Source of the DNA: Actinomycetota bacterium
Lineage (GTDB): Bacteria; Actinomycetota; Actinomycetes; Actinomycetales; Microbacteriaceae
Assembly (NCBI GenBank): GCA_009702405.1
Contig: WLIC01000042.1
Span: 1-5,985 of the forward strand
Length of the DNA: 5,985 nucleotides
Reading direction: 5' to 3'
Shown piece after piece: positions 1-5,985 of this stretch (position 1 is the first letter of the stretch; each line of letters opens with the position of its first letter). The notes beneath the pieces are model-generated. The model searched no databases. It was not told the DNA's origin and worked only from the letters and a program-made list of their open reading frames with translations. The position numbers and the translations under genes are program-made.

Positions 1-795
1 GCTGGCCTTGCAATAGACATCGCAATCTGGGCTGTTCCTTTTGGAATTGTTGGTGGACGCCTATTCCACGTGTTCACTCACGTCAACGATTACTTTGGTC
101 CAGGTAGGGATTGGACTTCAATGTTCAAGCTCTGGGAAGGTGGCCTTGCCATCTATGGCGCTTTAATCTTTGGTACTTTAGGCGCTTACATTGCATGTCA
201 GGTTGATCTTAAGAAACTTCGAATTACTTCAGCTGGTATTAGATTTCTAAGCTTTGCCGATGCTTTAGTTCCTGGTCTTCTTGCAGCACAAGCTTTAGGA
301 CGTTGGGGTAACTTCTTCAATAACGAACTTTTTGGTGAACCAACAGATTTGCCTTGGGGATTAGAGATTCCATGGGCAAACCCGAATTATCCAAATGGGC
401 TTCCTGAGGGAATCCTGTTCCACCCAACATTCCTTTACGAATCTCTTTGGTCACTCCTAGGCATTGCAGTATTGCTGTTACTGGAGAGCAGATTTAACCT
501 CAGATGGGGTCGCATGTTTGCCGCTTACCTAATGTGGTACTCACTAGGACGCTTCTTCATTGAAGGTATCCGCCTAGATCCAAGCGATGTGTTCCTAGGC
601 CTTAGAACTAACCAGTGGTCAGCAGTTATAGCTTTCCTAGTCGGCCTAGCGCTCCTTAGAATCCAGTATGCAAGGCACACTGGCGTTGAAGAGACTGGCT
701 ATCTGCCAGGTCGCAGCGCTAGGCCTCAGCCTGTAAAGGCTTCTAAGAAAGCTACCCCTGAGGTAGAATCTAAAGAGTCTTCAGACCAAGAGTAA
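1..795 (+). CDS. lgt: Prolipoprotein diacylglyceryl transferase, 5'-truncated by the window edge
   Basis: Lgt is an integral membrane enzyme that moves diacylglyceryl from phosphatidylglycerol to the lipobox Cys of prolipoproteins, the first step of lipoprotein maturation. The frame is open from base 1, so GTG at 70 is an internal Val and not the start; 264 residues are visible and perhaps 45-60 N-terminal residues are missing. The family signature GRWGNFFNNELFG lies at visible residues 100-112 and contains the equivalents of E. coli R143, N146, E151 and G154. Further family motifs are HPTFLYE (about 141-147) and GRFFIEGIR (183-191), with R184 and E188 matching E. coli R239 and E243. Hydrophobic segments near residues 3-20, 47-68, 80-97, 144-162, 173-188 and 206-221 fit a multi-pass protein. 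A Tyr (residue 52) sits where E. coli has His103. The last ~43 residues form a polar Lys/Glu/Pro/Ser tail, probably cytoplasmic. It ends in TAA. Identity is very secure. Confidence 0.96.
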   Translation, partial: AGLAIDIAIWAVPFGIVGGRLFHVFTHVNDYFGPGRDWTSMFKLWEGGLAIYGALIFGTLGAYIACQVDLKKLRITSAGIRFLSFADALVPGLLAAQALGRWGNFFNNELFGEPTDLPWGLEIPWANPNYPNGLPEGILFHPTFLYESLWSLLGIAVLLLLESRFNLRWGRMFAAYLMWYSLGRFFIEGIRLDPSDVFLGLRTNQWSAVIAFLVGLALLRIQYARHTGVEETGYLPGRSARPQPVKASKKATPEVESKESSDQE

Positions 796-861
796 ATACT
801 CTAAATCCCTATTAGCGGGCCATTGTCGTCCCCATTTAGCAATTAATGAATGGAGTTCGAC
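796..861 (+). other. lgt-gltB intergenic spacer, no clear promoter or terminator
   Basis: This AT-leaning spacer separates the lgt stop from the preferred gltB start. I see no stem-loop followed by a T-run, so no intrinsic terminator for lgt is supported. No good -35/-10 pair is visible either: the best tries, TACTCT at 797-802 and TTGTCG at 823-828, lack a matching partner at usual spacing. The simplest reading is that gltB is at least partly read through from lgt, but a non-consensus promoter, or one inside the end of lgt, cannot be excluded. Confidence 0.5.
852..855 (+). promoter_or_regulatory. Shine-Dalgarno of gltB (decides the start)
   Basis: GGAG lies 6 bases before ATG 862. It overlaps the upstream in-frame ATG at 850 (ATGGAG), so if this is the ribosome binding site, ATG 850 cannot be the start it serves. 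The bases before 850 (TTTAGCAATTAATGA) hold no purine-rich Shine-Dalgarno. Confidence 0.75.
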
Positions 862-3800
862 ATGTCGAATCTTTCGCCGTTTGAGCGGTTGAACACCGCT
901 CCTGCTGCGTCTGGTTTATACGACCCAGCTCGCGACAAGGACGCCTGTGGTTTAGCCATGGTCGCCACCTTGCGCGGTAGTGCAGGTCACGACATCATCG
1001 ACACAGCGCTTACAGCACTTAGAAACTTGGAACACCGTGGAGCCGTTGGCTCAGACGAAGGAACTGGTGACGGTGCTGGAATTATCACCCAGATGCCTGA
1101 CCGGTTCCTAAGAGCGGTAACAGACTTCGAATTGCCTAGCGTTGGAACTTATGGTGCAGGACTTGTCTTCTTGGAAGTAGATGGCGACTCAAGATCATTC
1201 GAAGCTTCATTTGCAAAGTTGGCAGAGCAGCTATCCCTCAAACTTTTGGGAATTAGAACTGTTCCAACAGATGATTCGGTTCTTGGAGATCTTGCCAAAG
1301 CAGCTATGCCTCAGATTGTTCAGGTATTCGTTGAATCATCAAATGGACTAACAGGTGATGATTTTGAACGAGCGCTGTATCTATTGCGTAGAAAGTCTGA
1401 GCGTCAGCTAAAGGTTTACCATCCTTCTTTGTCAGCACGAACAATCGTCTACAAGGGTATGGTCACAACTCTTCAACTAGAGCCGTTCTATCCAGATCTG
1501 AGTGATGAGAGATTTGAATCAAAGCTTGCTCTAGTTCACTCACGTTTTTCGACTAACACTTTTCCGTCATGGCCGCTAGCTCACCCTTATCGAATGATTG
1601 CTCACAACGGCGAGATTAACACCGTTAAGGGAAACAGAAACTGGATGCGCGCAAGAGAAGCCAGACTTGCCTCTGCATTGCATCAAGATTTAGAAGCACT
1701 AAAGCCAGTGATTACTCCAGGTGGAAGCGACTCAGCTTCATTCGATGAAGTATTGGAGCTACTAGTTCTTTCAGGTAGATCTCTGCCACACGCAATGATG
1801 ATGATGATTCCAGAAGCTTGGGAAAAACAAACAGACATGTCTCCTCAGCTACGAGAGTTCTACGAGTATCACTCGATGCTGATGGAACCTTGGGATGGTC
1901 CTGCAGCAGTTATTTTCACTGATGGCTCACTTGTTGGTGCAACATTGGATAGAAATGGTCTAAGACCAGGTCGTTACATCGTCACCGAAGATGGCTTAGT
2001 AATTCTTGCTTCTGAAATTGGTGTTGTTGACATTGATCCAAGTCGAATCGTTCGCAAGGGAAGACTGCAGCCAGGACGCATGTTCTTAGCTGACACTGCT
2101 AGTGGTCGTCTAATCGATGATGAGGAAATCAAAGCAGAAATTGCTGCGAGTGAACCTTGGGGACAGTGGCTCAAAGATAACCGCATCAACCTAAAAGATC
2201 TTCCTGACCGTGAGCATGTTGCTCACACAAAAAACTCAGTAAGCAGAAGACAACGCACCTTCGGTTACACCGAAGAAGACCTGCGCATGTTGATTGCTCC
2301 TATGGCTAGAGCTGGGGCAGAGCCTCTAGGTGCCATGGGTTCTGATACACCTATTGCAGCATTGAGCACAAAACCTAGGTTGCTCTTTGACTACTTTGTG
2401 CAACAGTTCGCCCAGGTAACTAACCCTCCGCTTGATTCAATTCGCGAAGAGATTGTCACCTCTCTGAGCGTTGGCATCGGACCTGAACAGAACCTCCTTG
2501 AAGCAACCCCTGAGCACGCTCGTATGGTCATCTTGGATTTCCCAGTTATCTCAAACGATGAGCTATCTAAGATCAAATACTCTGAGGATGCCGGTATTGG
2601 TAAGTCTCATGTTGTTAGAGGTCTATACAGAGTTGACGAAGGCGAAGAAGCACTAGCAGAGCGACTAAGAGAGATTTGTCTAGAGTTAGACGAAGCTGTT
2701 GCCGCTGGTTGCAACTTCATTGTTGTCTCAGATCGCGACAGCAACCGTGAACTCGCTCCTATTCCTTCTTTGCTTCTCACTTCATCTGTCCATCATCATC
2801 TGATTAGGTCAGGTAACAGAACCAAGGTTGGCTTGGTTGTTGAAGCAGGGGACGTACGTGAGGTTCACCATGTAGCAGCTCTAATCGGTTACGGTGCAGC
2901 CGCAATCAACCCGTATCTTGCGATGGAATCAGTCGAGCTCATGGTTCGCAACGGAACCATTCAAGGCATCACAGTTGAAACAGCTACCAAGAACCTCATC
3001 AAGGGTCTTGGTAAAGGTGTCCTAAAGATTATGTCGAAGATGGGAATCTCGACAGTATCTTCTTACTCAGGTGCACAATGTTTTGAAGCCATTGGTTTAT
3101 CTCAAGAGTTTGTTGACGCTTACTTCACTGGCACCACAAGTCAACTTGGCGGAATCGGCATGGAAGTCATTGCAGCAGAAATTGCTGCACGTCACTCAAG
3201 TGCTTACCCAGTTGAACGAGCAACTCGTCCACATGAGGAATTAGAAGTCGGTGGCGAATATCAGTGGCGTCGTGAAGGTCCACCACACCTTTTCAACCCT
3301 GAGACAGTATTCAAGTTGCAGCATGCAACTAGAACGAAGCGTTTTGACATCTTCCGTGAATACACAAAATTAGTTGATGATCAAGCAGAGCGGTTGATGA
3401 CTCTGCGTGGTTTGTTCATGCTTCGTGAGGGTGTTAGACCACCAGTTTCTCTAAGTGAAGTTGAACCGGCCAGTGAAATAGTCAAGCGCTTCTCAACTGG
3501 AGCCATGTCCTATGGGTCTATTTCTCCTGAGGCACATGAAACCTTGGCAATAGCAATGAACAACCTCGGTGCTAAATCAAATACTGGTGAGGGTGGGGAA
3601 GATGTCGAGAGATTACTAGACCCAGCGAGACGATCTTCTATCAAGCAAGTTGCCTCTGGACGTTTCGGTGTTACCAGCATGTATTTAACTCACGCTGATG
3701 ACATTCAGATCAAGATGGCGCAGGGAGCTAAGCCTGGTGAAGGTGGTCAACTTCCACCGAACAAGGTTTATCCGTGGATTGCTTCAACTAGACATTCAAC

Positions 3801-5415
3801 TCCTGGTGTTGGTTTGATTTCGCCACCTCCGCATCACGACATCTATTCAATTGAAGATCTAAAGCAACTAATCTTCGACTTGAAGCGAGCGAACTCACAA
3901 GCAAGAATTCACGTCAAGCTTGTAAGCCAGGTAGGCATCGGAACTGTTGCAGCAGGTGTTGCTAAAGCCAAGGCGGATGTCATCTTAGTTTCAGGTCACG
4001 ATGGTGGCACTGGAGCTTCACCGCTGAACTCTCTCAAGCACGCTGGAACTCCTTGGGAGCTAGGACTAGCAGAAGCTCAACAAACTCTTATGGTGAATGG
4101 TCTTCGCGATCGTGTCTCAGTGCAGGTTGACGGTCAAATGAAGACTGGACGAGATGTGATGATTGCTGCACTGTTAGGTGCAGAAGAATTTGGATTTGCA
4201 ACAGCACCGCTAGTTGTATCTGGTTGCGTAATGATGAGGGTTTGTCATCTAGACACCTGCCCAGTTGGAGTTGCAACGCAGAACCCAGATCTTCGTGCAA
4301 GATACACCGGTCAAGCTGAACACGTTGAGAACTTCTTCATGTTCCTAGCAGAAGAAGTTAGAGAGTATTTAGCTTCTCTTGGCTTTAGGTCTCTAGATGA
4401 GGCAATTGGCCACAGTGAACTGCTTGATGCCAACAGAGCAATCAGTCACTGGAAGGCAGATGGTCTCGACCTTACTCCGATCTTGGCAGCACCAGCTCCT
4501 AACACCGGACCGCTTCGTCGATTCACTTACCAGGACCACCAACTTGGGGAGCACTTCGATCACCAGCTAATCGCAGCAAGCGTTAAAGCACTTGAAGATG
4601 CGCAACCAGTAACAATCGAGCTACCAATCACCAACACAGCTCAAGCAGTTGGAACAATGCTCGGTCACGAAGTAACCAAGAGATATGGCGTGGAAGGTTT
4701 GCCTGAGGGAACTATCGACATCCATGTCGCCGGTGCTGCGGGTCAATCATTCGGAGCCTTCGTTCCTAAGGGAATCAAGCTAACCCTGTCTGGAGACTCA
4801 AACGACTACGTCGGTAAGGGTCTATCCGGTGGATACATAGTTGTGAAGCCTGCTGATAGTTCTGTCTATCCTGCTGAGCAGAACGTCATTGCTGGAAACG
4901 TAATTGGTTACGGTGCTACAAGTGGTTCTATGTTTATTAGCGGTATCGTCGGGGAGAGATTCCTCGTTAGAAACTCTGGAGCAACAGCTGTTGTTGAAGG
5001 TGTTGGCGATCACGCACTTGAATACATGACCGGAGGTGTTGCAGTAATTCTTGGTAAGACTGGAAGAAACCTTGCTGCTGGTATGTCTGGTGGTCATGCC
5101 TTCATCTATAAGCTTCGAGCTGACCATGTTAACCACAGTGCTCTAAGTGACGGGGAAGTTGATCTCATGCCACTAACTGATGCAGATGCGATTTCTCTTA
5201 GGACTTTACTTGAAACGCACGCACAAGAGACTGGTTCAAAGCTGGCTAAGAAGCTTTTGGAAAACTTTGAGAGCAGCGTGAAAGATTTCACCAAGGTACT
5301 GCCAAGAGATTATGCAGCTGTCCTTGAAATCCAGCGTCAGGCCACCCTCGCGGGTGAGGCCTTGGATTCACCAAAAATTTGGTCTCGAATCCTGGAGGTG
5401 AGTGCTCGTGGCTGA
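862..5415 (+). CDS. gltB: Glutamate synthase (NADPH) large (alpha) subunit
   Basis: GltB hydrolyses glutamine, channels the ammonia and forms glutamate from 2-oxoglutarate at an FMN site, using electrons from GltD; it is a cytoplasmic enzyme of nitrogen assimilation. With the start at 862 it has 1517 residues, normal for bacterial GltB. Cys29 (DKDACGLA) is the expected N-terminal nucleophile, exposed by removal of a ~28-residue propeptide. The class II amidotransferase domain (about 29-440) shows LEHRGA (56-61), HSRFSTNTF (226-234), HNGEIN (248-253) and [11 protein letters not shown] (362-372). After the central domain, the FMN/2-oxoglutarate barrel (about 850-1200) has GAMSYGSIS from 880, KPGEGGQLP near 957, and [11 protein letters not shown] from 1044. 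The 3Fe-4S ligands are Cys1122, Cys1128 and Cys1133 (C-x5-C-x4-C). The C-terminal GxGxG beta-helix spans about 1289-1416. No catalytic residue is missing and the frame is intact. An in-frame ATG at 850 would add MEFD but lacks a Shine-Dalgarno. It overlaps gltD by 8 bases. Confidence 0.97.
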   Translation: MSNLSPFERLNTAPAASGLYDPARDKDACGLAMVATLRGSAGHDIIDTALTALRNLEHRGAVGSDEGTGDGAGIITQMPDRFLRAVTDFELPSVGTYGAGLVFLEVDGDSRSFEASFAKLAEQLSLKLLGIRTVPTDDSVLGDLAKAAMPQIVQVFVESSNGLTGDDFERALYLLRRKSERQLKVYHPSLSARTIVYKGMVTTLQLEPFYPDLSDERFESKLALVHSRFSTNTFPSWPLAHPYRMIAHNGEINTVKGNRNWMRAREARLASALHQDLEALKPVITPGGSDSASFDEVLELLVLSGRSLPHAMMMMIPEAWEKQTDMSPQLREFYEYHSMLMEPWDGPAAVIFTDGSLVGATLDRNGLRPGRYIVTEDGLVILASEIGVVDIDPSRIVRKGRLQPGRMFLADTASGRLIDDEEIKAEIAASEPWGQWLKDNRINLKDLPDREHVAHTKNSVSRRQRTFGYTEEDLRMLIAPMARAGAEPLGAMGSDTPIAALSTKPRLLFDYFVQQFAQVTNPPLDSIREEIVTSLSVGIGPEQNLLEATPEHARMVILDFPVISNDELSKIKYSEDAGIGKSHVVRGLYRVDEGEEALAERLREICLELDEAVAAGCNFIVVSDRDSNRELAPIPSLLLTSSVHHHLIRSGNRTKVGLVVEAGDVREVHHVAALIGYGAAAINPYLAMESVELMVRNGTIQGITVETATKNLIKGLGKGVLKIMSKMGISTVSSYSGAQCFEAIGLSQEFVDAYFTGTTSQLGGIGMEVIAAEIAARHSSAYPVERATRPHEELEVGGEYQWRREGPPHLFNPETVFKLQHATRTKRFDIFREYTKLVDDQAERLMTLRGLFMLREGVRPPVSLSEVEPASEIVKRFSTGAMSYGSISPEAHETLAIAMNNLGAKSNTGEGGEDVERLLDPARRSSIKQVASGRFGVTSMYLTHADDIQIKMAQGAKPGEGGQLPPNKVYPWIASTRHSTPGVGLISPPPHHDIYSIEDLKQLIFDLKRANSQARIHVKLVSQVGIGTVAAGVAKAKADVILVSGHDGGTGASPLNSLKHAGTPWELGLAEAQQTLMVNGLRDRVSVQVDGQMKTGRDVMIAALLGAEEFGFATAPLVVSGCVMMRVCHLDTCPVGVATQNPDLRARYTGQAEHVENFFMFLAEEVREYLASLGFRSLDEAIGHSELLDANRAISHWKADGLDLTPILAAPAPNTGPLRRFTYQDHQLGEHFDHQLIAASVKALEDAQPVTIELPITNTAQAVGTMLGHEVTKRYGVEGLPEGTIDIHVAGAAGQSFGAFVPKGIKLTLSGDSNDYVGKGLSGGYIVVKPADSSVYPAEQNVIAGNVIGYGATSGSMFISGIVGERFLVRNSGATAVVEGVGDHALEYMTGGVAVILGKTGRNLAAGMSGGHAFIYKLRADHVNHSALSDGEVDLMPLTDADAISLRTLLETHAQETGSKLAKKLLENFESSVKDFTKVLPRDYAAVLEIQRQATLAGEALDSPKIWSRILEVSARG
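5339..5362 (+). other. GC-rich bulged hairpin inside the 3' end of gltB
   Basis: CACCC (5343-5347) pairs with GGGTG (5352-5356) across a TCGC loop. Beyond a two-base bulge (5357-5358), AGGC (5339-5342) pairs with GCCT (5359-5362), giving about nine base pairs. It lies in codons for [11 protein letters not shown], about 45 bases before the gltD start. No T-run follows, so it is not an intrinsic terminator. A role in gltD translation or mRNA stability is only a possibility; it may be a chance result of coding sequence. Confidence 0.35.
5394..5398 (+). promoter_or_regulatory. Shine-Dalgarno of gltD within the end of gltB
   Basis: GGAGG lies inside the last codons of gltB, 9 bases before GTG 5408. 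An in-frame GTG at 5402 would be only 3 bases away, too close for normal initiation, which supports 5408 as the start. The site is read while ribosomes finish gltB, consistent with translational coupling. Confidence 0.8.
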
Positions 5416-5985
5416 TCCACGTGGATTTCTAAAAGTTACCGAGAGGGAAACAGCGAAACGTCGTCCGATTGAGGTTCGTATCAAGGATTGGCGTGAAGTT
5501 TATGAAGATCGTGACCCTGCAGTTCTAAAGCAGCAGGCTGGTCGTTGCATGGACTGTGGCATTGCTTTCTGTCACCAAGGTTGTCCGCTGGGAAACTTGA
5601 TTCCTGAATGGAACGATCTCACCTGGCGTCAAGATGGCAGAGGTGCTATTGAGAGATTGCACGCTACGAATAACTTCCCTGAGTTCACTGGAAAGCTTTG
5701 TCCTGCACCTTGTGAAAGTTCTTGTGTGCTGGGTATCAACCAACCACCAGTAACCATTAAAGAAATTGAAGCATCGATTATCGATCAAGCTCTTGATAGA
5801 GGCTGGGTCGAGGCTCACGCACCTGAGCGTATGACTGGCAAGACTGTTGCAGTTGTTGGCTCAGGCCCAGCTGGTTTAGCAGCTGCTCAGCAACTAACCC
5901 GTGCAGGTCACACTGTTGCCGTTTATGAAAAGGATGACCGAATCGGTGGACTACTTCGCTACGGGATTCCTGATTTCAAGATGGA
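5408..5985 (+). CDS. gltD: Glutamate synthase (NADPH) small (beta) subunit, 3'-truncated by the window edge
   Basis: GltD oxidises NADPH at a FAD site and delivers electrons through 4Fe-4S clusters to the FMN of GltB. The GTG start gives [14 protein letters not shown], close to actinobacterial GltD N-termini, and 192 residues are visible out of the roughly 480 usual for the family. The N-terminal Fe-S domain has Cys47, Cys50, Cys55 and Cys59 (C-x2-C-x4-C-x3-CP) and a second group Cys98, Cys102 and Cys106 (CPAPCESSC). The FAD-binding Rossmann fold begins at about residue 145: [15 protein letters not shown] carries GSGPAG (151-156), and Glu174 ends the second strand, as expected for the residue that binds the FAD ribose. 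[14 protein letters not shown] (178-191) is the next conserved family block. The NADPH-binding domain lies beyond the window. It is translated just behind gltB with an 8-base overlap. Nothing visible is broken. Confidence 0.96.
   Translation, partial: MADPRGFLKVTERETAKRRPIEVRIKDWREVYEDRDPAVLKQQAGRCMDCGIAFCHQGCPLGNLIPEWNDLTWRQDGRGAIERLHATNNFPEFTGKLCPAPCESSCVLGINQPPVTIKEIEASIIDQALDRGWVEAHAPERMTGKTVAVVGSGPAGLAAAQQLTRAGHTVAVYEKDDRIGGLLRYGIPDFKM

Noticed and set aside
70..795. lgt starting at GTG 70
   Set aside because: The frame stays open to base 1 and the upstream residues (AIWAVPFGIVGGRLF) are typical Lgt membrane sequence, so 70 is an internal Val codon.
815..833. Possible lgt terminator around GCGGGCCATTGTCGTCCCC
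   Set aside because: Only about three G-C pairs can form and no T-run follows.
765..851. Possible gltB promoter elements (TAGAAT at 765, TACTCT at 797, TTGTCG at 823)
   Set aside because: None has a reasonable partner hexamer at 16-18 base spacing, so a promoter cannot be supported from sequence alone.
862..1080. GC-richer 5' end of gltB (about 57% in three lines) as a sign of recombination
   Set aside because: Other lines within gltB reach 53-55%, the protein is normal throughout, and the rise is too small to support transfer.
1795..1806. Four ATG repeats (microsatellite or repeated start codons)
   Set aside because: They encode the Met run of [11 protein letters not shown], which is a conserved GltB segment.
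2471..2656. 61-residue plus-strand ORF in another frame of gltB
   Set aside because: It is fully inside the intact gltB frame, with no recognisable motif and no sign of a frameshift in gltB.
3171..3189. 7-bp inverted repeat TGCAGCA/TGCTGCA with a 5-base loop
   Set aside because: It arises from flanking Ala codons GCA-GCA and GCT-GCA around Glu-Ile and needs no other explanation.
4822..5136. 104-residue minus-strand ORF opposite gltB
   Set aside because: It lies wholly opposite the conserved GxGxG domain of GltB, is rich in Ser/Thr/Asn as antisense shadows here are, and shows no recognisable motif.
5525..5818. 97-residue minus-strand ORF opposite gltD
   Set aside because: It lies opposite the conserved Fe-S domain of GltD and has no recognisable domain; it is an antisense shadow.

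Overview
The window is an ordinary-looking chromosomal segment with three consecutive plus-strand genes: the 3' part of lgt (prolipoprotein diacylglyceryl transferase), a complete gltB (glutamate synthase large subunit) and the 5' part of gltD (glutamate synthase small subunit). Both ends of the window cut through a gene. Nearly every base is coding, and the only true intergenic stretch is the roughly 66 bases between lgt and gltB.

The proteins look actinobacterial. The GltD N-terminus (MADPRGFLK) resembles mycobacterial and other actinobacterial GltD. As I know the family, the order lgt-gltBD, usually behind trp genes and ahead of pyk, is common in Microbacteriaceae and relatives. GC content, sampled by eye from several lines, is around 45-50%, low for that phylum. 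Leu CTA codons and the tetramer CTAG are freely used. Together these suggest a small-genome, low-GC aquatic Microbacteriaceae of the Rhodoluna/Aquiluna kind. That placement is inference, not shown by the sequence.

Layout: 1-795 is lgt, open at the 5' edge. 796-861 is a short spacer with no convincing promoter or terminator; the gltB Shine-Dalgarno lies near its end. 862-5415 is gltB, whose start is placed at the second of two in-frame ATGs. 5408-5985 is gltD, whose GTG start overlaps the end of gltB by 8 bases and which runs off the window.

GltB and GltD together form NADPH-dependent glutamate synthase (GOGAT). GltD passes electrons from NADPH through FAD and Fe-S clusters to GltB. GltB releases ammonia from glutamine and uses it to convert 2-oxoglutarate to glutamate. 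Lgt is a membrane enzyme of lipoprotein maturation and has no direct biochemical link to GOGAT; its proximity probably reflects conserved gene order and perhaps shared transcription.

I found no mobile element, RNA gene, CRISPR array or new system. The observations worth a second look are small: the gltB start choice, the coupled gltB/gltD junction with a GC-rich hairpin just upstream, a Tyr at a His position of Lgt, and minor repeats.
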